64,000 bases of DNA from contig NW_019774525.1 in assembly GCF_001039355.2 (NCBI RefSeq), forward strand, positions 406,749 through 470,748, written 5' to 3'. The position numbers and the translations under genes were made by a program. Each line of letters begins with the position of its first letter. Position 1 is the stretch's first letter. The DNA comes from Lingula anatina (taxonomy: Eukaryota; Brachiopoda; Lingulata; Lingulida; Lingulidae). The notes under the pieces are model-generated. The model made no database searches. It saw only the letters and a list, made by a program, of their open reading frames with translations, and was not told the origin of the DNA. This document shows positions 38,701 to 47,646 of this stretch, in pieces.

Positions 38701-39381
38701 AAAACCACCCCTCTCCCTTGTCATATCCCAGCATCTCAACTGAGTCATCTGATATTTTCCAGAGTTGTTCCACAGGGCAGTGATGGTGTGCACAGGACTA
38801 AAACTAAACCCCCATGTAATAGACACAGTGTTTCAGCTGTTTGATATAGATGGTGATGGCCAACTAAGTCATCAGGAATTCATCTCTATCATGAAGAGTA
38901 GACTACATCGTGGATTCAGGGTAAGAGTTCTAGCCAAAGGGTTTTTCTTTCAAAAAAAAAAAAAAAGGATGTTTTGGAGAAAAAAGAAACTGTTGTAGTT
39001 ATCTTATGCACTGCTGTTAGTCTTTTATTGATTCATGAGGGTTTATATATCAGTTGTTTTATGAAACTAATATAAAAAAAAAAAAAAACCTTTCATAGAA
39101 GTGTATTTGCTATCATTTATTTTCATATTTAACTGATTTTTGCTTGTTTTAACTTGAAACAGAACCCTTGTCACCATCGCCCCTCAGATGTAAAACCCGT
39201 GATTACCACTTTGCTGATTACTATGATGTTTACTGTTATAGTTTATATTTATGACCATAGCTACATTCTTTTGGGAACTATGATTTATGTATCATGTTGG
39301 TTATTTCAGTCTCACCTGGTGAAGATGAACAGATGGGATTCCTTTAAGGCCTGTCTCAAGGAGGAAATGAAAACAAAATAG
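7227..39381 (+). CDS. MICU3: MICU3/MICU2-like mitochondrial calcium uptake protein (3' part, 11 exons)
   Basis: Family role: EF-hand regulators in the mitochondrial intermembrane space that gate the calcium uniporter. Exons: 7227-7337, 15918-15965, 18435-18517, 20399-20566 (second copy 22641-22808), 24957-25025, 28225-28278 (less sure), 31440-31552, 31721-31898, 33997-34105, 38763-38920 and 39310-39381 with the TAG stop. All junctions are AG/GT and their phases fit together, giving about 387 codons. Seen directly: two canonical EF-hand loops, [12 protein letters not shown] (exon 18435) and [12 protein letters not shown] (exon 38763), plus family-typical blocks such as [36 protein letters not shown] and [19 protein letters not shown]. 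The order of blocks matches vertebrate MICU3 better than MICU1. The N-terminus (targeting peptide, first exons) is missing: the first visible codon is split across the 7227 acceptor. Very long introns. MICU2 is the main alternative name. Confidence 0.92.
14577..15030. repeat. Degenerate tandem repeat, unit about 126-135 bp, about 3.5 copies
   Basis: Each unit opens with a version of TGTATTATGTCATG (14581, 14716, 14842, and a worn copy near 14969). It continues with a GGGA(G/A)TTGC-like box, a GTTGATTGCAC-like box, a TGATGAAGTTGTG-like box and an A-rich tail. Units differ by many substitutions and small indels. Confidence 0.75.
15489..15562. repeat. 37-bp direct repeat, two copies
   Basis: Two back-to-back copies of a unit starting CCTGCCACTCTGGAACTGC, at 15489 and 15526, nearly identical. 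The box resembles part of the larger tandem repeat about 600 bp upstream, so both may derive from one element. Confidence 0.8.
15966..20398 (+). other. Two MICU3 introns around the first EF-hand exon
   Basis: Introns 15966-18434 and 18518-20398 flank the exon at 18435-18517. Contents: a (CT)n tract near 16589-16612 followed by T runs, a poly-T of about 46 bases at 17959-18004 followed by a G-rich stretch, and the start (about 19515) of the duplicated 2.2-kb block. Open frames here, such as the one at 17511-17864, have no family resemblance or splice context. Confidence 0.65.
19515..23982. repeat. Tandem near-identical 2.23-kb duplication containing one MICU3 exon
   Basis: Copy 1 is 19515-21751 and copy 2 is 21753-23982, starting and ending at the same bases. 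They differ by scattered single bases and a few small indels. The exon is identical in both (20399-20566 and 22641-22808). A single N lies exactly at the junction (21752) and another lies in the poly-T just after copy 2 (23996). This pattern is what an assembler produces when it places two haplotypes side by side; a true tandem duplication cannot be excluded. Confidence 0.9.
22641..22808 (+). CDS. MICU3: Second copy of MICU3 exon (56 codons)
   Basis: Identical in sequence to 20399-20566, with the same acceptor and the same donor (GTATGT). The exon is 168 nt and phase 0 at both ends, so if the duplication were real it could be included together with, or instead of, the first copy without breaking the frame. 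It codes for the poorly conserved linker after the first EF-hand, including [16 protein letters not shown]. Confidence 0.6.
25026..31439 (+). other. MICU3 intronic region
   Basis: Intron sequence between the exons at 24957-25025 and 31440-31552, apart from the 54-nt candidate exon at 28225-28278. No other gene-like signal was seen on either strand. It is AT-rich with short homopolymers and chance open frames such as 29370-29711 that lack family resemblance. Confidence 0.6.
28225..28278 (+). CDS. MICU3: Candidate 54-nt MICU3 exon, possibly alternative
   Basis: A good polypyrimidine tract and TTAG precede ATTGAAGACC. The frame is open for 18 codons ([18 protein letters not shown]) to a weak donor GTAATT at 28279; both ends are phase 0, matching the exons at 24957 and 31440. 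If the donor is not used, the frame reads on for nine codons to TAA at 28306-28308, giving a truncated product without the C-terminal EF-hand. The residues are acceptable as MICU linker but not diagnostic. Confidence 0.55.
31978..32006. repeat. (CA)n microsatellite
   Basis: About 14 CA units inside the MICU3 intron after 31898. Confidence 0.9.
32551..32574 (+). CDS. MICU3: Candidate 24-nt microexon of MICU3
   Basis: A strong polypyrimidine tract ending in TTGTAG precedes 24 nt coding ANQKGCNQ, followed by the donor GTAGTA after CAG. It lies between the exons ending at 31898 and starting at 33997, both phase 0 at the junction, so inclusion adds exactly eight residues between RRPEEK and GIVFKDF. 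Symmetric length, strong acceptor and correct phase support a real, probably tissue-specific microexon. A short alternative exon is known in vertebrate MICU1, which makes this plausible but does not prove it. Confidence 0.5.
33475..33522. repeat. Poly-T tract of about 48 bases
   Basis: A homopolymer inside the MICU3 intron 31899-33996. It creates false open frames on both strands. Confidence 0.9.
35696..35757. repeat. Compound (CT)n(AT)n microsatellite
   Basis: A run of CT units directly followed by AT units, in the MICU3 intron upstream of the nested NHL gene. Confidence 0.9.
36542..37492 (+). CDS. Intronless six-bladed NHL-repeat protein nested in a MICU3 intron
   Basis: A single open frame of 316 residues. 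Residues from about 58 to the end form six NHL-type blades, each with a G(L/V/I)(A/T/C)V-like strand and a later (I/L)(Y/C/F/V)V(T/S)(D/N)-like strand, for example [51 protein letters not shown]. Six blades make a closed beta-propeller, the fold of the TRIM2/TRIM3/Brat C-terminus, used for RNA or protein binding. There is no RING, B-box or coiled coil; the first ~57 residues are unlike a known domain. The ATG at 36542 is the first in frame and a candidate splice acceptor for a 5'UTR lies just upstream. An AATAAA lies at 37868-37873. Same strand as MICU3, inside its intron 34106-38762. Lack of introns suggests a retrocopy that has kept an open frame. Confidence 0.85.
   Translation: MPQETLYNTDGISPCSEFTVIMQCGNQVGNVQPDFMDKPKLLSSFNTSLKEEEDEQPSQPTGLATDHLGSIYIVDSQHQTLKKFARDGRPLSSIKLQKPWGVTVLKNGSICVTDLDAQCVKVIRPQGQHMTTIGQGCLGEPRGVAENESGELLVSDTKPQRILVFKPHTVDCFGMNTSNATCTYSLRKFLPVRSCPWGIAVNPINNNIVVSNNSGHCVHVLSPKGEEFFQHGTTGQNSSDPGQCTSSHPSGVCVDRFGHIFMTDCEKDAVVILCPDGQSTLGYVSVKRPVAVTVSHVGHLLVARQNGWIDIYQYLK
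37868..37873 (+). promoter_or_regulatory. Polyadenylation signal AATAAA of the NHL gene
   Basis: A canonical hexamer about 375 bases after the NHL stop codon, followed by T/G-rich sequence. It lies within the MICU3 intron, so its use would end nested-gene transcripts. Confidence 0.6.
39163..39309 (+). CDS. MICU3: Possible extended form of the last MICU3 exon with a hydrophobic segment
   Basis: A second AG acceptor at 39161-39162, with a T-rich tract before it, would extend the last exon (39310-39381) upstream by 147 nt. All 49 codons are open and in phase with both the previous exon and the normal last exon. They code for a short basic/Pro stretch and then a hydrophobic run including [17 protein letters not shown]. 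The usual family C-terminus corresponds to the short form (GFR then SHLVKMN). T-rich DNA gives hydrophobic residues by chance, so this is a candidate only. Confidence 0.35.
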
Positions 39382-39487
39382 TCCAAGGACCGGAATGTCA
39401 TCTCTAGATTTGTCATGATTTCAGCTTATTTTATCATTAAAAATACATTAAAAGACCTGCAGTTGGCTGATGCCAGGACCTTGGGGG

Positions 39488-39860
39488 NNNNNNNNNNNNN
39501 NNNNNNNNNNNNNNNNNNNNNNNNNNNNNNNNNNNNNNNNNNNNNNNNNNNNNNNNNNNNNNNNNNNNNNNNNNNNNNNNNNNNNNNNNNNNNNNNNNNN
39601 NNNNNNNNNNNNNNNNNNNNNNNNNNNNNNNNNNNNNNNNNNNNNNNNNNNNNNNNNNNNNNNNNNNNNNNNNNNNNNNNNNNNNNNNNNNNNNNNNNNN
39701 NNNNNNNNNNNNNNNNNNNNNNNNNNNNNNNNNNNNNNNNNNNNNNNNNNNNNNNNNNNNNNNNNNNNNNNNNNNNNNNNNNNNNNNNNNNNNNNNNNNN
39801 NNNNNNNNNNNNNNNNNNNNNNNNNNNNNNNNNNNNNNNNNNNNNNNNNNNNNNNNNNNN
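39488..39860. other. Assembly gap (373 Ns)
   Basis: A run of N flanked on both sides by poly-G, about 100 bases after the MICU3 stop codon. Any open frame across it is meaningless. Confidence 1.
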
Positions 39861-41942
39861 GGGGGGGGCACTTATATATTCATTATCCATAAAAGCAGCC
39901 TTTATACTTCTTGACCCAGTTGGTCCTTTTTTTCTGCCGAGTTTAATAATTATTTACATGTGCAATTATTGTACAGTGTTACGGGTTGACTTAGTAGGTT
40001 AGATTAGTGTATGTACAGAAAATACTGGTAAAATATTTGTAGTTGCAGTGGACTTGAGTCAAATGTAATGTTATTTTAATAATGCAGTTAAAGACAATTT
40101 TTGTTTACGAAACTCATCCATGATTAACAAGTGGAAGAATTTTCATTACTGTTTACAAGTCCAGTCATTATTCATCCACCCTGCCAATATTGCAGTTCAC
40201 AAAGTGTAGATCTGTCTTCTGCGATGAGAATAGTTTAAGGGTAGGATGGAAATACTGAAAGGAATGTGTAACTTAATCAAAAATATTTCTCTTATAACTA
40301 CAGATCTGCTTCTGGAAAGCAATGGAGTTGATTGTTGAAGGAATAAGAGGCTTACATAGAGATGCCAATCCAAAGCTATACCAATTTGTTTGTTATTGTT
40401 GTTATTATGTAAATAGACATGATTAGTCAGGCAATGTACATTATGTGTGATTTATAATTCAGTGTTGGTTGTTGTACGCAGTATAAATGAACATGTTCAC
40501 ATGGATAGACTGCGGGTTACTTGACTTAGTGCATAACGGTCTTTCTTCATTGTGAACACTTGCTCCGCTTCTCAACATGAATAAGCAGTTTTTCTGTAGG
40601 TTTTCAGTGGTGAATACTGAAAATGGTGTAAACAATTGAAGTTGTTAGTTTACATACCTGTATACCAGTATCTATGCTTGGTTTCAAAGTTTTAATGTTT
40701 ATAGGTATAATTGAAGAACAATATTATGTGCCGTGCATGTCAAGTGAGTTAAATTATTGATATTATGCATCGTATGTTTGTGGTAGGGATCTTTTTTTGC
40801 CTGCTATAAGGACATACTGGGGATCCCTCTGTAACTCAACCTTTATTATTTTATTTACTTTTGTAATGTGTGCGAATTCACAGTTATTTCGCATCAAGCA
40901 TGTGTTACTCATTGCTCTAGTACTGTATACTACAACTGGTATTATCCATTTAATTTGTTTGTGCTTAAATGCTTCTTTTTGGCCTGAATGTCCATGATAG
41001 ACAATTAAAAACATCTATTTTTTCAGTTAAGAAACTGATATCAAAAGAGCATTAAAATCCATTACTTTACCATCTTTGAAGTTTGTATTTGCAAACATTT
41101 TATTGAGTATATACGTATATATTTTGTCAGACTTGGGAAGTAATGGTTTTGAAGAATTTGCTGTCTAGTTATAGGAAAGACACACAAGCACATCAAAAGT
41201 GTAATTATATTTATTGTTGCCAGATCACATAGGTAAGCTTATGGCTTCAAATGAATTCAGAATGTTTGTTTTCAGAATAAATTTAAATGAATAGCGGAAG
41301 ACTAGAAATGTTTGTTTCACTTTATAACCTCTGCATAATCAATTATACAGGATTTGTGCATATATTATTAAAGAAAAATCATGGAAATGATAAACAGCAA
41401 GAGACTGCTTGCTTTTATAGGTATCATTTAGACTGCATGCTCTTTCAAAATTGGTACGATTGCCCCCTTCACACTGCAGTAAATATCCAAAATAAATAAT
41501 AACTGAGCATGCTATAAGAAAATATGAATAACTATATGTTTGAGAAAGAATTGATTCGATAATGTATCCTGAATGTTTGATTTTTTTCTTAATTACCTCT
41601 ACGCCAACAACATTTTTTATCTCAAAATCCATTTGCCCCACTTCTGCTTCAGAACAATTTGAAGTGAATTAACAATGACCACTAGGAAGTATAGGTTCAA
41701 ACCCTAGCCTCTGCAAGAAGCAATGCAGTTAACTTTGTTTCACTGTTCAGATTACATTACACCAATGTCCCCAACGGGTCTACATTGAAAAGATTTAAGA
41801 AATGAGACCACGCTAAAAGTTCATCCTGATAGCATGTCTTCCTGTCCTGCATAAACAAGGCCTTCCTATTATGCCGACTTGCAGAATCTACATCGTTTTT
41901 ATTGAGAGTAGTCCAGAGAAGTCATAGTGCATGTGATCATTT
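39861..41942. other. MICU3 3'UTR/intergenic region before COMMD6
   Basis: AT-rich sequence after the gap with no supported gene. MICU3 (plus) and COMMD6 (minus) converge here, so it should hold both 3'UTRs; the only clear end signal is the minus-strand AATAAA at 41898-41903. Confidence 0.6.
41898..41903 (-). promoter_or_regulatory. COMMD6 polyadenylation signal
   Basis: TTTATT on the plus strand reads AATAAA on the minus strand, about 40 nt after the COMMD6 stop codon. Confidence 0.6.
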
Positions 41943-44900
41943 TCAAACACTTTCGAGAACTGCAGCCATTTCTTTGATTTGTTTAGAAAAATTCTGCAAA
42001 GAAAAAGGTTATCATGAAATTGGATTTAAAAATCTGACAGAAGTATTAAGATCAAAATCCTAAAAACTGAAATTCAATTTTAAGGTAAATTAAAAGAAAT
42101 AAAACATTTTATTGTTGGCCACCCTCATATGACTCACATATGCCATGTTTGAAACATTCTACCTTTAAAAAAATAATAAAATCTCACAAGGCACTGGAAG
42201 TAAACTTAAAAGATTATCAAGACAATAGGTTTGGAACCAATGTTTTTCATCAATGATAAAGATGAACTTGACTTTGTGCATGAAGGAAATGTACGTAAAG
42301 CAAGATCAGATTTTGTTACAAGTATTTCACATCAATCGTTAACCCTCGGACAAATCTAAAAAAGGCACTGTACACAACTTTTGGGGTAAATATTACTTTT
42401 AAAAATGCTTACCTGAAATTGTATAACGGTCATTTCAAATGAGCGTGTAGTCACATGACCAGTTGGGTCAGCTACTTTAAGTAAGACAGTTACAAATGGC
42501 GTGTTCAAGTTCCTACAGCCATCTGAACTCATGGCAACTCCTAGCTTCCACTGGAAATCTATTAACTAAAATAAGAACAACAGAAAAGTTTGTACTGCTA
42601 GCAATGTGTTTGACAAATTTCACCACTTTATATATTTTACCGTAAAAGAATATTTTCTATAAATCCTTTTTTTCTTCAAATAGTTTTGGTTTATAAAAAG
42701 CACTGATATAGCTATAAATTTATTTAATTAAAATTTTTTTCATCTATTTGTTAATTTTTTTTTCTGCAATATTAATTTTTTTTTTTTTTTTTAATTTTAA
42801 CCCCATTTACAGGATATACGGCTGATATACCATCTTTTTAAAATATCTCAACTTTGAACATGAATTTGTTTGTAATCATCTGTGGCATTGAGATTATGAA
42901 AACATTTTCCTACAATTGGGCAATAAAAATTTAATATGCCAATGACCTTTGTGAAAAATTTACTTAAGATCCAAAGCAGTAATTAGTCCAACTAGAAAAT
43001 TACTTAATTTGATTTGTCTAATCAAAATATTCAACAGTTCTTTTAAATTTTTATAAATAATTCAGCTCATAAGATAAAAAGATAATTAAGCAATCACATA
43101 TTACAAAAAGATCATCGATCTCAATAATGTAAAGGTGTTCACCAGATGTACTATAATCAATTTATACATGAGAATTTTAGATGAAATTTCAGCAGTGATG
43201 AAAGGGAAATTATTAAGCCTTGGAGTAACATGTTTTACACCACATTCAAAAGTATCATTCTCCTCTCTTATTGTTGCGATGTGTACATGTGCATGCAATG
43301 AAGGTGTAAATAAATAATCCAAATATAAAATTAAAAAGAAGTCTTTGTTCATCCACCCACCTCTGAATATGAGACAGCTTTACTCAACTGAAATGCATAA
43401 CTTCGATGAAGGACTTTCACCTTTTTGGAAGACATGATCAAACACACACACACTTACTCTTAATACAATAGTTTACAAATGAAAGCATCTGCTAAATGCA
43501 TCCTCTTTTTTCTTTTAATGACAGTTTCAACAAACTTACAGTAAAAAGACTTGGCAAACACTGTAAATATTAAAGATTTGTATCAATGCCATGTACTAAA
43601 AGCTTGGAATTACATACCTGTCCAACATTTATTAGCTGGTTAGCTTGGTCCACAGCAAACAGCAGTTTACCCTGAAGTTGAGGATAAAAAAGTCCATAAA
43701 AAAGGTTCATATACGGTATCTGTTACAGTTTCTTGATATGTAAAGACGCACATATTTTGTAATGAGGCAATGGATATAAGGGATGAGGCAGTGGATATGA
43801 GTGGCATACACACACTTAGTAAGGAAATACATGTACACTCTGATGGAGACAAAGAGAAGAATATTCTATTCATTGTTAAGATAAATCCCAACCGAGTTGT
43901 TGCAGTTAACAGGAATATATCGATGAACACTGACATAATTCTTTTAAGAAAAAAAAAGCAAATCATAAAAAATACAATAAAAAAATTAAAATATCACAAA
44001 GTGTGTGTGTGTGTGAGTGTGTGTGTGTCCCAAACCTTCCTAGTGTGTAGGAAGCAGATAGGATACTCTTTGAATTAAAATTTTAACCTGCTGGTTCCAT
44101 ATATGTTTTAACGTTGCCTGTGCACTCTCACTGAAGGCTGAGCTGCTTTGTAGCTGTGATGTTAACTCTGCTGTACTGTACTTCAGTCTGGCAGCAGCTC
44201 TTCATGTAACAGAAAAGAGATAATTTAAAATTGCGTTTGGTGATCTCAACAACAGCAATTGTATTATAAGTTCCTCAATTCAACAAAGAGATAAAGCAAG
44301 AATATATAGTACTACGTAACAATAGGCATGATTTAGTAAGAAATTTAGCCTTGTATTGGTATCCATAGTTACTTAAAGTAAGACAAAACAGAAAGATTCT
44401 CATTGAAATATACTGTATTTTCTAGCAATCATTTACCTAAATAAATAGGTAAGTGCATTCACGGAACTTTGTATGGCTTTTTCAGTGAGTGCTTCATTTT
44501 CAACCAATGACTTCTGAAAAAAACAAACCAAAACATTATTCACCACCTTTACATGACAAGAGCACTTGAGAGAAATTTTACATGCTGTATCAAAGTCATG
44601 GAAGTTTTTTTTCTGCTTGATTTATACCATAAAAGCAGTAATAACTTAAGAAAAATAAATATACTTACATTGTGTAGTGCTTTTACATTGATACTGCCAA
44701 TTTTATACTGCAAGAACTGCATGACTTCATGGCACTAAAAAAAAAAAGTTACAGGTCAAATTTCAAAAATTATCAGCAATTCAAAAATATGATTTTAGAA
44801 CACAAAAATTCAGTGAAATGTCACTTCAACTTTTAAGTATAGTGCTTTGTCTTTCGATTTCTTATAAGTGAAAGTTCACCTTGTGACTGTCTAACTTTAC

Positions 44901-45671
44901 CCAAAATAGTTTTTCTTAAATATTCAGTTTTTTAAAAGATCTATATAATTGTTGACACTTACCATTTCTGCCAGTACATCTTGTGGCAGTTTATTAATTA
45001 TTTCCACTGCTCCATAGAAGCCTTAACAGGAATTAAAAGAATGCAATATCAGAATCACGAGGCAAATATATACAATGTAGTAGAGTTTGATACTTGGGGC
45101 ATATGGTCTTGCTATTAATGCATTGTCTGATAAAAATTAATGTAAATGTTTTTCTTTTCTTTTTTTTTTTTTTTTTTGCGTAACAAAATTAATGAATGGA
45201 ATATTTTCGTTACTGGTGATACTGTAAAGGTACATGTATGTGTAATGATGATGTGACTAGTTAACTTTGCTCAAAGTCAATTAAATACTTATAAATGAAA
45301 ATAACGTCTCAGTAATTTTACTTTCTACCAAGTTATCAATAAAATGAATCTGCACGGTGTATCCGGTATTGTTGATGGGAGAAGCTGTTATTGTAACTTG
45401 TGTCTTACCACTACTGTTAGTGGTGTCCGCGTATATATTAAATACCAATACAAGTAATAGTACTACTACTGGACCGGTAGTAGGCGCGGGTACGTGCGAA
45501 TTCTGCCTTAAATAGGAAAAAAAATACCCTCCTCGACGTCATAACCAACTAGGAAACATTCTAATAAAACCCAAAACTAATGTGTTTAGACAGTGCTTGA
45601 TCCTGAACAGCATAGGCTAATCGTTGCACATTATTACCTTGAGGAGCCTGGTGAAGTATTGAGGCCGACAT
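41943..45671 (-). CDS. COMMD6: COMMD6, full-length form, eight exons
   Basis: COMMD proteins form the COMMD/CCDC22/CCDC93 (Commander) complex in endosomal recycling and also modulate NF-kB. Minus-strand exons: 45638-45671 (ATG), 44963-45021, 44669-44734, 44437-44513, 44088-44199, 43618-43671, 42413-42565 and 41943-41993 (TGA). All phases agree, giving 201 residues. The COMM domain is residues 135-201: LIDFQWKLGVAMSSDGCRNL, then VTVLLKVADPTGHV and NFSKQIKEMAAVLESV at the end. These align closely with human COMMD6 (LVDFQWKLGMAVSSDTCRSL; IAAVIETV). Residues 1-134 are the helical N-terminal domain found in other COMMD proteins and reduced in the short human COMMD6. The weakest junctions are the donor GTTAAA and the acceptor of exon 44088-44199. 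Confidence 0.93.
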
Positions 45672-45686
45672 TTTGTAGCACTGAAA

Positions 45687-45718
45687 GTCATGTGACGGTG
45701 TAAAACAAGTCACGTGAC
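45687..45718. promoter_or_regulatory. Paired CLEAR/USF-like E-boxes upstream of COMMD6
   Basis: GTCACGTGAC at 45709-45718 is a perfect palindromic E-box identical to the TFEB/USF-type consensus, and GTCATGTGAC at 45687-45696 differs by one base. They lie 16-47 bp upstream of the COMMD6 start codon, so in its promoter or 5'UTR. Binding by MiT/TFE or USF factors is inference from the motif. Confidence 0.5.
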
Positions 45719-47331
45719 AATACCAAGGTGGCACGCGCACTGACATGAAGAAACAGCAAGGAACAGCAGTCCTACACGTAAATGAGGTAGCGTTCGTGAT
45801 GTACATAACCACGGGTTGAAAAAAAAAAACTTATTTAATTAGCCAGTAAATTTCCAAGCTAATTTTTGTGAAGAGACACTTGTAAATCAAAGATACCACA
45901 TTATTAGTTTTGTAAAAACATTGAAGAGTTGACTTCTTTATAAATATAACGGTGATGTTTTACTTTTAAAAGCTATCAACGAAGGTGCAAATTAGAAAAC
46001 CAAATCAAGCTTAGAATAAATAAATAAATTTAAAAAATAACACCTCAGGGCTAATCAGGCGAGCACGGTACAGTGGCAGGTAAAGAAAACGCTTAAATAA
46101 CTGCATGGTCTTTACACTGCTGTCAGCCCCTTGTCATATCATTAAGTGATGAAGTTTTGGGAGACCGGGGTTTAGTTGGACCCAGGGGTAATTGGCTCCT
46201 CGTCAATTTATGAAAAAGTTCCCACGAAGTAAAAAGTTTAATCACATAATCTTGTAAATTGACTATATCCGACAATGCCACGAAAACGTCAGTTATAAAA
46301 AATTACTTCATCGGTGAGTCCGAAAAAAGTTTTCTGAAATTAACTTTGTTGGCGAAATTTCAAAATCTATTTAGTTGAAGCTATTAACATCAGGCTGCAT
46401 GGGCCAAAGCTCAATAAAAATGATGGGACTGAGTTACCCAACCTCTGTCTTCCACTATTTAGGGAGGGGTGGGGCACCTGACTAGACAGCACACTTGAGG
46501 GGTGGCAGGTTATAATACCTATCACAGCCCTTATTTCCCTGATGAAGTCTGTCTGTCAGCAGACGAAATATTGGCTGGTAAATTTCATTGAATTTTCAAT
46601 AGCTATTCACAAAAGGCACTCTACTGGTCATAACTTTTTCTCTGTTATTTGCATTCTTTTACAGACCAGAGCGACACTTTGTCTTCCCCTCGTTTTTTTT
46701 CTCCATCCCCAAATATCCCGTATTTGATGTTTTTTTTTTTCAATGTACATATCAGAAATAAGAATTAAATAATGGTTGCATCAAAAACAGATATGATGGC
46801 TTCAATGAGAAAGAAAATATTATTGTTTAACAACAAAAAATGTATATACAACAAATAAGCGTATACGACCCGAAGCTTATATTAGTCCGGATTGGATGTA
46901 AGTTGTCAGAGGTAAGGGCGGTTAATTTCTGTTCTTCGCAAATAATGCTCCATGCCAGCAATTTGGAATTCCTGGACATGTAATGCCATTTGGTTCACTT
47001 TGTGATTTTTTCTGTGGACTTTTGTTTAACCTTTCTTTGGAGTCCTAAATCTGCGATTTTGTTTTATGTGATTGAAAAAGATGGGACTATATCTGGCATC
47101 GCATTTACAGCACAATACCCATAACCTGCCTCTTGAAACCAATTACAAGAAACAACAAGTTGAAGAGAAAACAGTATTTTATTGATATAGCTTGTCCGCA
47201 AAGCTCAGCAAAAATGCAATTCAATCTCTGTACAAAAGAATCGAAGCTGAATGATAGTTTATATGAGTACACTATCTCTTGCAAAATTGGTCAAGACAAT
47301 TGTTTCATAACTGCGTGATCATGCATCTGTG

Positions 47332-47362
<31 letters not shown>

Positions 47363-47391
47363 AGTATGTTGGTGTGAAGAAACTGAGGGTC

Positions 47392-47532
47392 CATGTAACA
47401 GAGAGTCCACCCTCCATTTAATTATATAACAGTTAGGGTTAGCCTGACGCGAGTGGGTCAAAATCTAGGGCGAGGCTTGCCTGTGCAAATTAATGGGGAC
47501 CGGACTCTCTGTCATGGGGACTCTCTGTCACG
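47392..47532. mobile_element. Small MITE-like foldback element, copy A
   Basis: The left end CATGTAACAGAGAGTCC is the inverse of the right end GGACTCTCTGTCATG (47502-47516), with a second right-end repeat to 47532. An inverted homologous copy lies at 55721-55858. Short, non-coding and with inverted ends, so probably a MITE. Confidence 0.65.
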
Positions 47533-47646
47533 TCACACCGGTGTGGAACGAATTGGAGTCCTAAGAATGGAAGTCCAGGGTCCCATATGATTAGCACAGG
47601 TTAAAGGCTTAGACGTGGTATTGGGGTTACAGTCTGCGGATTTTTT

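Larger units (their letters stand above)
45672..47646. other. Intergenic region between COMMD6 and the SAA gene
   Basis: Contains the COMMD6 promoter, a hammerhead-like motif near 46539-46568, a poly-T run at about 47332-47360 and a small foldback element at 47392-47532. The minus-strand AATAAA at 47178-47183 could serve the SAA gene. No open frame here looks like a gene. Confidence 0.6.

Noticed and set aside
39415-40002. Open frames on both strands across 39415-40002
   Set aside because: They consist mainly of the 373-base N gap and have no support.
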